Of a stretch of 64,000 nucleotides of DNA, positions 38,400 to 47,039 are shown piece by piece; the stretch's first letter is position 1; every line of letters begins with the position of its first letter. The notes beneath the pieces are model-generated. The model did not search any database. It was given only the letters and a program-made list of their open reading frames with translations, and was not told the DNA's origin. The DNA comes from Promerops cafer (lineage: Eukaryota; Chordata; Aves; Passeriformes; Nectariniidae): contig VZSE01015530.1 in NCBI GenBank assembly GCA_013398275.1, forward strand, positions 408,417-472,416. Direction: 5' to 3'. The position numbers were made by a program, and so were the translations under genes.

Positions 38400-38820
38400 A
38401 ACAAGTGAAAAATACAAGGAGGGAAACTACTGGCTGGATATTAAGTTTGCAGAAAAGAGCTTCGGAACCTACTGTCAATGAGTGAAGGACTGTGCTGTTG
38501 TAAAAATCAAGTATGTTACTATAACAGATAACAAGATTGTGAAGTAATCCTTACATTCTATTTAGCATTAGGAAGGTCTTATTTGAAGTATTTCAGTTGG
38601 AAGATTTACTTTCTAGTAGTAAAGACAGGAAAGGGTTGGAATAGACTGCCTGGAAAGGTTGTAGACTCTCCAATGGTGGAAGTTTTTAAGAACAAGTCAG
38701 ATAAACCGGGATCAAGAATATGTACAGCTGATCCTGCCCTGAAGTAGTGGATGAATTGGACAAATTTGCCTAGTATCTTCCCAGCCCTATTTTGTATGAA
38801 TACTATGAATTTTGCTCTTA
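38400..38820 (+). mobile_element. Old CR1 LINE, 3' part with internal deletion
   Basis: Around 38430-38500, ACTGGCTGGATATTAAGTTT, GCAGAAAAGAGCTTCGG and CTGTGCTGTTGTAAAA align with the CR1 ORF2 region that normally reads CTGGCTGGGCAGCAG...GCAGAAAAGGACCTGGGG. From about 38565 the 3' UTR follows: TTAGGAAGGTCTTATTTGAA, GGGTTGGAATAGACTGCC, GGTTGTAGACTCTCC, GTGGAAGTTTTTAAGAACA, and CTTCCCAGCCCTATTTTG before the degraded terminal octamers. The part of ORF2 normally between these two blocks is missing. Divergence is high, so this is an older subfamily than the other CR1 copies here. Confidence 0.75.
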
Positions 38821-40928
38821 TGTGAATAAAACATGCAGTTTCTGACAGGATGTTAAAATATAGGAGGAAGTATAGAAAAGCTGAAAAATTTATGCTCAAA
38901 AAGCCATGTTCTAGTAAGACATTTAAAGAGTTTAGGCTTAGGTTCCAAAGAAATTGAAGAGTATTTTGATTATTTGGTTGAGGACAAAAAGGTCTTGTAG
39001 AGAAAATGCTAATTCTGAAACTATCCTTAGTTGGGTAAACATAACAGAGAAATTCCCTTGTTAGAAACCAGCCTGGAAATAATGCTGAGGTGTCAACAAG
39101 ATGTTAACCACCGTGACAAACTGGTAAAAACCCACAGCAGGACTCAAGGAAGAGACCTTTCTGAAAGATGCATTTTGGGGGAAGTTTACCAGCAAAGACA
39201 GAATATGTAAATATGGGAAAAGTAGTGGTGTGTTGGCATAGGAGGTTAGATTATGTTAGATTAGTTAAAATAACCTATTAGTCCCTTCCAAATTTCTATG
39301 GTAATTAACCTATGTAATCCTTCTCTGAAATGCCTTGGTGTATTCAGCTTGATTTTTGTTTTTCTGAAAAGTCTTTAAGACTAAAGCAATATCAACAGCA
39401 TCTCAAACACTAGCTTTTTGCTAAGAATAGAAGGAAAAAAAAAAAAAAAGGATGAAAAGTCTTTCTGCCAGAAATGTAATACAGTTTGATTGTTTCTATC
39501 TTGTAGATGGAATATGTCAATCCTGATTCACAGAGCATAAAAAAACTGTTTTCTATGTATGGAACAATTTTGTTTTGTGAAGAAACAAAAAGTCCATATG
39601 CTTGCAAGGCAAAGTATGTAATATGCCTTGAAATTGCCAATATTTAACAGATTATATTTGAACTTTTATTCTAGTTGCTGAGCATGGGCCTCGTTATAAG
39701 GAAGATGAAATTGAGCTCAGAGGGGTAAAAAAAATTAGGAACTCACCTGTTATTGACATTGGTTTCACTATCATTCCAATTTTTTTGTGTCTCCCAGGAT
39801 CAGGTCCCTACGTTTTATGTTCATCTTCCTGGAAATATCTCTCTAAGTCTAATTAATCTTTAGCTTGGAAATGACAGCAGGGGATATATTCTTTCTGAAA
39901 AACAGAAAATAAACTCACATCTGTTTTCTCGCCAAACTAGCAGAGCTCTCTGCTTAACAGAAATAAGTGATGAATCTCTTTCCCTCAAAAAAGAAAAAAA
40001 AAAAAACCCTCACAAAAATAACCAACAAACAAACAAACCCACAAAATAAAAACCAACAAAATAGCAAAGCCATATCTATATGCAATTTTTTACATTTTCT
40101 GTACTTTAGGCATAGTTACATTTTTCCCCCAATTTGTCCATGAGGGTGAAATTGGAAGCACACTCTTTCAGAGAAAGATGACTTTTAAATGAAAGTTTGT
40201 GACAAAACCCCCTCATAAATATATTTATTAAGTCAATATTCATATAGTCTCTCAAACCTTCAAAAAATTCTGAATACTGTTGATTAAGAATTCAATGGTC
40301 AGTTATGGAAAGGATGTAATTGTGATTCAAACTCTGTTGGGTAATGCAAGAGAAATAGAAACATCAGATAGAGGAGGAACAGTACTTACGAAATAAAATA
40401 CAAACACATGCAACATTTTATAGCGAAGAGATTCTTTATGGATTGGTATGAATGTTTATGGATTATAATAACACCTGCTGCCACTGCATACAGAAAACTG
40501 ATATCTAAAAAATATGCAGAATCTCAAGGGAATAGTGAGATACTTTTTTGACTTTATAAAGTTTTTGACAAAAAAAGGCCCACCACTACCTTCACAGGTC
40601 ACAAATTTAGGTCTCAGCCCTAATTAATCTGCACTGAGTTTCTCTTACTTTGCCGTGCATAATTTTTTGTTCCAATTACAATTTCAGTGTTTCTATAGGT
40701 CAGCAGAAAATCTTACTTTATAAATTTGCCATGATGGATTAATTACACTGCTATTCCTTTAAAAGCATTTCAAACAAGCCCCGTAAAATTCCATATGCAT
40801 ATTTGACCCCTGTGTCTCTCTCCATTAACAGGAAGCAACTGTTTCTGCTAATTTAGGAGCAATACAACCACAGTAAACCTAGAATAAATATTTCAGTTCC
40901 TCTATAGCGCTTGTTCTACTTCTTACAG
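38821..40928. other. Mostly unique non-coding stretch
   Basis: No gene was recognised. At about 39235-39305, GGCATAGGAGGTTAGATTAT followed by AGTCCCTTCCAAATTTCTATG resembles a decayed CR1 3' tip in + orientation, but the match is too short to call. There is poly(A) of 15 at 39435-39449 and an A-rich/(CAAA)n tract at about 39985-40065. Confidence 0.45.
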
Positions 40929-41097
40929 CAAGAAAAGGATCCAAAACTATTTTTCCCCAACCAAACCTTACAACAGAAGAGTGCTCAGAGGCAATGGGCG
41001 AGGGAGATGAGCTGTGAGCTCCGGGAGCAGTGCAGGCTGATTGCACACAGCTGCTGCAAGGAGGCTGATTGCACCTCAGCGCACAGGGCACCTGAAG
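40929..41097 (+). other. Candidate splice unit (possible exon)
   Basis: This is a 169-base, GC-richer segment preceded by an acceptor-like tract (CTTGTTCTACTTCTTACAG ending at 40928) and followed by GTAGCC at 41098, a weaker donor. One frame is open across all 56 codons and is unusually rich in Cys (five in the last half) and in charged residues. No family was recognised. The open frame continues past the putative donor to 41231, so the splice boundary is uncertain. Chance openness over 56 codons in one of three frames is not rare. Confidence 0.22.
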
Positions 41098-41284
41098 GTA
41101 GCCTTTGTTTTCACTTAACAGCCAATCCATCAGCGGATGGACTATCAGGAGGTGCAAATGTCCTTGAGTTCATTAGGGAGTATGAATATTTCAAGGAGTT
41201 AGGCCAGTGGTGGGTGGGGTGGGGTAGGTGAATATGTGTCTCCCCTTATTGGTGGATATAAAAACTTAACTAGCAAAAATATTT

Positions 41285-41447
41285 AGAATCATAGAATGGT
41301 TTGGGTTGGATTATTAAGCATTTTCAAGTTCCAATCCCCCTGCCATGGCCAGGGACACCTTCCACTAGATCAGGTTACTCAGAGCCCCATGTGGCCTTGA
41401 ACACCTTCAGGGATGAGCCCTCCACTACTGGGAAACCTCTTCCAGTG
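41285..41447 (-). mobile_element. CR1 LINE 3' end, first part
   Basis: The + strand starts AGAATCATAGAATGGTTTGG and continues through CCAATCCCCCTGCCATGGCC, AGGGACACCTTCCACTAGA, CCTTGAACACCTTCAGGGAT and ACCTCTTCCAGTG, which is the antisense of the last ~165 bases of an avian CR1. It is interrupted after 41447 by an LTR-like insertion. A short continuation at 41862-41895 (ATATCTATTTAG resembles the next CR1 antisense block) seems to be the rest. Confidence 0.9.
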
Positions 41448-41860
41448 TGATAGGGAAGATGTGTGCCAATGTCTTTAGAAACAATTTGATGGGTGAAGGT
41501 ATGGGTGCTAACATCTTTGAAATGGGTCTTAATGTCTTCACTAACTTCAGGCAGCAGGTTTGTTACAGAGCCCAGAAAGCTTGGCTCCTGAAACAGACAA
41601 GGGTCTGCACAAGCTTGAATTTCTGAACTTTGGGGTAAAATGGCAGGTTCAAGGGGCGAATATGTGGAAGGTGGTTCAGGAAGGCTGTACCTTCCTAGTG
41701 CCTCAGCCGATGCGGCTGGGAGTTTAGGACAAAAGGAGGCTGTGTCCTCCAAAACCTCGAGAGAGAAAGTTCCGCAGGCATATGCCCCAGTGGACTCTCT
41801 CCCTGTATTCGAATAAAGTTGCAAGACTCCTCTGTCTCCTTTATGGACACTGGCTTTTCA
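41448..41860 (+). mobile_element. Candidate solo LTR inserted in CR1
   Basis: This 413-base segment begins TGATAGGG and ends GGCTTTTCA, giving the TG...CA ends of an LTR. It interrupts a CR1. The flanking five bases are CAGTG (41443-41447) and TAGTG (41861-41865), a target-site duplication with one mismatch; alternatively, an 8-base direct repeat AGTGTGAT lies at 41444-41451 and 41862-41869. An AATAAA polyadenylation signal at about 41812 is followed by a short U5-like tail, which sets the + orientation. A 149-codon antisense open frame (41375-41824, -) spans it but crosses the CR1 border and is not a gene. No internal retroviral genes are present. Confidence 0.62.
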
Positions 41861-41861
41861 T

Positions 41862-41895
41862 AGTGTGATTTTCCAACACAAATATCTATTTAGAA
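41862..41895 (-). mobile_element. CR1 LINE 3' end, second part
   Basis: TTTTCCAACACAAATATCTA followed by TTTAGAAG is a plausible decayed continuation of the antisense CR1 (family: TTTCTTCCTAATATCTAATC). It supports the view that 41448-41860 split one CR1 copy. The match is short and imperfect. Confidence 0.4.
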
Positions 41896-44530
41896 GAGAG
41901 CAACAAGCCTGAGCTTTTTTCAGCCCACGTATTTCTTTCTGGCAACCTCCAGTGCCTTATAAAGACTGGTAATGGGACTCTGGTCGATAGTGTGGCTGAG
42001 CTGTGTTTTGAGATTGCTATATGTTTTGCTAAGTGTAACTTACATTTCTAGTTGCACATTTTGTATCACTCCGCTAAATTAGACATACCATGAAACATCA
42101 ATTGTCTTGAAATAAGTAAATTTGATATTAAACATGAGTCAGAGAGTTTTAGCTTTGCCAAAACAGCTCTTGCTGTTTAAGAATGTGAGATGCTGTATGA
42201 TGTTGTGACTCTGGGACTGTTTATTTTAATTTGTAGCTGCATACTTACTTCTCTTTCTCTATACATAAGAGACAATAGCTTTATGGATATGAGGTGCTAA
42301 AGAAAACAGAATTTTGTGTTTCACAGGACAGGTGGGCAGGTCAGAGATGCAGCCTTGGGAGGAAGGCAGGTAGTACCAGCTGGGAAAGGCTGGGAGTAAG
42401 TGAGGACAGCAAGATGAGGAGAGGGAAGGATGTGGCTCCCCACACTGAACTGGCCTGGGCTGCAGGCAGCAGCTGGTGTGCTCACAGACAGGGCAAAGAC
42501 ACAGACTTGTGTTTGTAGTGGTGGTATTAATGTCATCTAGAGACTGGCCATCAGCAATAAACATGCCCGTCGTGCTGGAATTTTGTAAGGCTTACATTGA
42601 AAGTTCAAAAGTGGCTTCGTGTGTTGGTCCCATCATATTGATCCCTAATGTTTTAACTATATATGTATTCATTTGCAAGAAGGTTTTACATGTTCTTATG
42701 GAGATAACCTGCAGATCCTGTCGGTGTTCTGGTCCTACAGTGTACTTCATACTATCAGCTGATAACTCCTACACAGCCTCACTCTCTGTAGCAGGACTGA
42801 GCCCCGAACCCTGTTCCTTGGGCTAGCTGATCTGTGGACTAGAATACAAACAGCAGCTGCAAAAAGCTTTGTCAACTTGTAAATGGCCCTCCTTAAGAAT
42901 TATCACCTCCTCTTTGTCTGGATTACATCCAAGAAAGACAGAAATTCTAGATAAGTAATTTTCAATTAACACTATTGTTTCAGAGCTTGGTGGTGATTTG
43001 TGTTTTTTTTTTTTTTTTCCCTCTAGCAGGTAGCAGTAAATTATATAATTGGTTTTATTTTAATTCTTTCTTTTTTTTGTCTCATTCAAGTGACACTTTT
43101 TGATGTGCCTGTGTTTGTTTTGCCCTTGCTAGTTCATCAATACTTTCCTGCTGCTGCTGACTCAGAGGTACAGGAGCAGATTTGATTGATCTTCATCAGG
43201 TATTAAATACAACAAGTCAGCAATTTCTGCACAGCTTAGAGTGGGGAAGAGAATCCTGCCTACTACCTGAACTGTTAAAATTAGAATGCTGTTGCTGGAA
43301 AGCTAGTTAAGTATATTTTAATATAATGATGAAGACCAGAGACAAGGTTCGCTCTGAAATGTGAGAGGAGAGTGACATAAACAAGGGAACTTATGGATTG
43401 GCATGACACTGTCATTAATTTTTGAGAAAAGTAGGACTCATTTTAATGGAGTAATTAGCCCTTCTGTATAGGCATGGCAAAATGGCAAGATACTCAGTGT
43501 CAGCAGGTTTTTCAGACCTTGCATTCCTATTTTGTCTCAGCCTGGGAAAATCTGTACCTGTCCTCAGTTTAAGCTCAGTTATGGTTATTTGGGTAGCTTT
43601 CAGTGGGTAAATCTTGCTTGTCACCTAGAAACACCTTATAGTTCTCTAGAAACCTGAACACAAGATAGCAGAGTGAAGTAGTAATTCTGCAGGAGGAAAG
43701 TGTCATCATGGAGAAGCAGTGCCAGTGGTTCAGACAACTGCTTCCAGTAGGCAGTGGGGCTGATATGCACTTGGAGCTGAAGGCAGAGAGAGAGAGAGCA
43801 TAAAAAAGGAGCAGATCAAGGGCATGCTTACCTTGTTACAGTTCCTGCATATCTTGCCAAAAGAGCTGGGTCTGGGAATATGGTCCAGGTAGATGCATCC
43901 AGGCAACTGTTCCAGCATAAGATTTCCATCTGGGGCCACTCAGAGCCTGGATGAAAGCTTTTATCTCTAAGGCAGCAAGGAAATAACAGAAATGTCCCTT
44001 TTGACTTGTTGCAGTGATAATGATTTGTCTATACTATGCCTTTAATATTTTGCCATTTCAGTTTTTTTCCCAAAGCGCACTCACCTGCATTTTTTACAGG
44101 ACCAGCTCAGAGCTGTAGGGAATGATAATCCAATGAGGGATTTTCTGAACGGATGATAATGATGAGCTGTGAAAGTATCAGGAACCCATGAGATCCCCAT
44201 TACTTACACACAGTGAAGTAGGTCAGCCTAAGTGCCTACAAGAGGGTTTCTTTTACCTGCCAGATGGGAACTGGAGGCCTGATCATACCATGAATTATGC
44301 TAAAACGTGGAAGAACACTTGCAGAATAAAAAAGAAAGGCTTAAGGCTCAGACATGCAGGCTGTCACAAGTCAGCAAGTAAGGTAACTCAAATCTACAAG
44401 TACACTTTGATGAAAACTTAAAAATAATATAATTAATTCTACTTTATCAACTGAAGGAAAAAATAGAAAAGAAACTCCTTTTTCCCTAAAATTCCTGTGT
44501 AAAACAAAGGATTATTTGTTTTTGTTTCGG
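41896..44530. other. Non-coding stretch, one candidate exon
   Basis: No known gene or repeat. A GC-richer block at about 42320-42500 is open on both strands for 70-115 codons without recognisable domains. There is poly(T) of 16 at 43003-43018 and an (AG)n run at 43785-43798. A minus-strand splice unit at 43832-43966 is listed separately. Confidence 0.5.
43832..43966 (-). other. Candidate minus-strand splice unit (possible exon)
   Basis: Read on the minus strand, a pyrimidine-rich acceptor (TTATTTCCTTGCTGCCTTAG) precedes a 135-base segment that ends ...TGTAACAAG before the donor GTAAGC. The length is a multiple of three. One frame is open for all 44 complete codons, a second is open until a stop near the end, and the third has early stops. 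None of the encoded peptides is recognised. Both splice signals are good, but no partner exon has been found and a chance origin cannot be excluded. Confidence 0.28.
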
Positions 44531-44686
44531 GCCTACAGGGAAGCTGGAGAGGGATTATTTGTCAGAAAATATCATAATAGGACAAGGAGTAATGGATACA
44601 AAATTGAAAGAAGGGAAATTTAGGTTAGATACTAGGAAGAAATTTTTTACTGTGAGAGTAGTTAGACACTGGAACAAGTTGCCCAG
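44531..44686 (+). mobile_element. CR1 LINE 3' end, first part
   Basis: CCTACAGGGAAGCTGGAGAG, AATAGGACAAGGAGTAATGG, AAATTTAGGTTAGATACTAG, GAAGAAATTTTTTACTGTG and CACTGGAACAAGTTGCCCAG are consecutive blocks of an avian CR1 3' region in sense orientation. The copy breaks off at CCCAG (44686) and resumes at 45158 after an inserted element. Confidence 0.92.
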
Positions 44687-45157
44687 TGTTACTGAACAGG
44701 TTATATTTCTTTCAAAAGGAGTCTATGTGGCAGTGGAAGAAAGTGTTGGGACCTAATCAGCAAGAAGGGAGATTTAATCTGTGAAACAGATAGTAGCTAG
44801 CAAGCAAGATCTAAGTCATGTCCATATGTTAGAAAAACAAATTAGAGTTTAAGGCTTGACATGCTTCAGAGATCTCAGACCTGGGGAGGGAGGAAGTTAA
44901 CATAGCTTGGGAAGAAGGATGCCCATGGATAATGGACACAAAGAATGCAGAATTTATAGGCAACAAGGACATTTGGCAGGACTCCCAAGGTAAAGAAGAA
45001 ACTAATAAAACCAATATAGTAATTGTGAAATCAGATCCAAGTGGGTAAAAGGTGATTCTGGAAGGGGGATCCGCAACCACCGTGTACCTCACTGCTGAAT
45101 GTCAGCTTTCTAACCTAACAAATGGGTTGGAGAGCTTATTTCCTGGTTTTGGTGACA
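44687..45157 (+). mobile_element. Candidate solo LTR inserted in CR1
   Basis: This 471-base segment starts TGTTACTG and ends GGTGACA, so it has LTR-type TG...CA ends. It is flanked by CCAG on both sides (44683-44686 and 45158-45161), a 4-base target-site duplication. Removing it restores a continuous CR1 (TTGCCCAG joined to GGAGAGGGAGGCTCCAG), which shows that it is an insertion. An AATAAA near 45005 suggests + orientation, but the R and U5 limits are not clear. No internal retroviral genes are seen. The LTR class was not determined. Confidence 0.7.
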
Positions 45158-45320
45158 CCAGGGAGAGGGAGGCTCCAGCCTTGGCATTGTTAAAAGCCAG
45201 GTTGGATAAGGCCTTCAGCAAGCTGGTTGAAAGGAAGGTGTCCCTGCCTGTGGCAGGGGTGTTGGGATTGGATGATCTTTAAGGTCCATTCCAATCTCTT
45301 AACTTTCTGTGAGTCTATGA
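45158..45320 (+). mobile_element. CR1 LINE 3' end, second part
   Basis: GGAGGCTCCAGCCTTGGCAT, AAAGCCAGGTTGGATAAGGC, AGGTGTCCCTGCCTGTGGC, TTGGATGATCTTTAAGGTCC and a terminal CTGTGAGTCTATGA complete the CR1 that was interrupted at 44686. This includes the 3' terminal octamer region. Confidence 0.93.
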
Positions 45321-46810
45321 CCAAATTGCAGTTTCTGTTAAGAAGTGCTCTGCGCAAAACCTTTTGGGCTTTCCTGCTTATAAATTTAAGATACAATTAA
45401 ATCCTCTAAATTAAATCCTGTGCATTAAAGAAATAAATGCATAGATGTTCATTTTCGCCTTATCTGTAGTCTTAGTGAACATTCATGCCTTTGTTCACTA
45501 AATATCTGTGTCATTTTCTCGCACACATGGAAGCTGGAAGCTCAAAAAGACTAAGGACATGTTAGGCAACTTTCATTGGGGCTTGATAGTATTTGGAAAT
45601 AAATACTGAACCTGAAAAGCCTGAAAGTGATACATCCAAGAGTGCGCATGAGAGGAAGTGACAGACATGGAAAGTACTGCCTTAGAAATTATATTTGACC
45701 TCTTAAACATACTTTGCATTACTCTCAGTAGGTCTAGGAACAGGTACCAGGATCTTGATTGCACCCTTCTCTAAAGCTGATTTAGATTTTGACACAGACC
45801 GAGAAAAGCCTTGTATTTCAGTGTAGATACAATTGAAGAAATGTGTATTTCCTCTGGGATGAAAGAATGCTTCTCCCATGTGGCATTTTCAGGTTTGTAA
45901 TTTCAACTCCACAGGCTAACATCTGTGCTTACATCAAATTGGAGAAAGAAAAAAAATATAACCGGTGGTATTCTTTGATGCATTCTGTAGCACCACAGCA
46001 GTGTGAAGGATCAGTGTGAGATGTGTGATTATTTCTCACAGACACAAGATCTGACTGCAGAGATTTGAAGGCTGTATTCAATGGTGTTTTTTTTTTCCAG
46101 GTTTAGAGATCCTTTAAAGGTTCTTTGGTAACCTCTGCGAAGATGGCACCTTCTATGAAACTATGTGATTCTTACAGCACTCAGCTTAACTGGCCACAGC
46201 CTGATTTTGAACAAGAAAACCAGAAATATTTGGGATAAATAAAGCAAGCAACCATAACTCAAATACAAGCTGCGGGTAAAGAACTGAAAGTCTCTCAAGG
46301 AATGTGTAATAAGCTGTACATAATGGGATCACATAGGTTTGTGTACAGGAGAACGGGATGCTGAGGGTGGGACAGACAGCAGAAAATGCTTCTGGTGCAG
46401 CATTTCATAATAATATGGCCTGTTCTGACTTTAGCATTTGGCATGGCTATTCTAGGAACCCTAGTTAAGTCAACATCAGCAAATCCACTATCACATCTGG
46501 CACCTCGGAAAAGAACATCAAAACAGACATTATGATGTCAGTTTTCCTTCTTGGTCTTTAAAGCAATAGGCTTTTGGTTTAAATGTGGGGGATGAAAGAG
46601 GGACGCTTGTAATTATCTGAGGATTTCAGTACCTAAGAAAAAAGTGGTTCTTAATTTGGTTGGGCTTGTCCTAAGGCATTATGAGGCAAGATTTTTTTTG
46701 AGGGTGGGACACAACATGATATTTGTAACTCACATGCTTTTATAGAATAGAAAGTAGAAAGCAATTTGGCTAATAATATCTAAGAGTGGCAAAAAATCCC
46801 CAAGGCCAAT

Positions 46811-46956
46811 CCCAAAAAACAATAACCAAAACCAAACAAAAAACAAACACAAACCCAACCAACCAACAACAACAAAACAAGCAAAAAAACAAACAAAAAA
46901 AATCAAAACCCCACAAACAAAACAAAAAAACACCAAACCCACCCCCAAACCAGAAC
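46811..46956. repeat. CA-rich low-complexity tract
   Basis: About 145 bases consist almost only of A and C on the + strand, in irregular CAAA, CCAA and CAAAA words, with only isolated G or T. This looks like a decayed (CAAA)n-type simple repeat. Its minus-strand translation gives a very hydrophobic Phe/Val/Cys/Gly-rich string that mimics a membrane protein. Confidence 0.85.
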
Positions 46957-47003
46957 AGTCCCTAATGCAAAGGGGGTATCAATTGTTGGGAATCCATTGT
47001 ATT

Positions 47004-47039
47004 TTTTAATACATAAGCCTCTTTTAATACAAAAGCCTC
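47004..47039. repeat. Tandem duplication of an 18-bp unit
   Basis: TTTTAATACATAAGCCTC (47004-47021) is followed directly by TTTTAATACAAAAGCCTC (47022-47039), with one mismatch. A local slippage duplication is the simplest reading. Confidence 0.8.

Noticed and set aside
39235..39305. Possible CR1 3' tip
   Set aside because: Only a loose resemblance over about 60 bases; mentioned in the surrounding stretch but not called.
41375..41824. 149-codon minus-strand frame, the longest in the window
   Set aside because: It runs across the border between a CR1 and an LTR-like insertion, antisense to the LTR, with no recognisable domain. Open antisense frames in LTRs are common by chance.
46105..46175. 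Possible CR1 3' tip with TTCTATG words
   Set aside because: Too short and diverged to separate from chance.
46730..46948. 72-codon minus-strand frame resembling a very hydrophobic membrane protein
   Set aside because: It is the translation of the CA-rich low-complexity tract; the hydrophobic composition follows directly from GT-rich codons.
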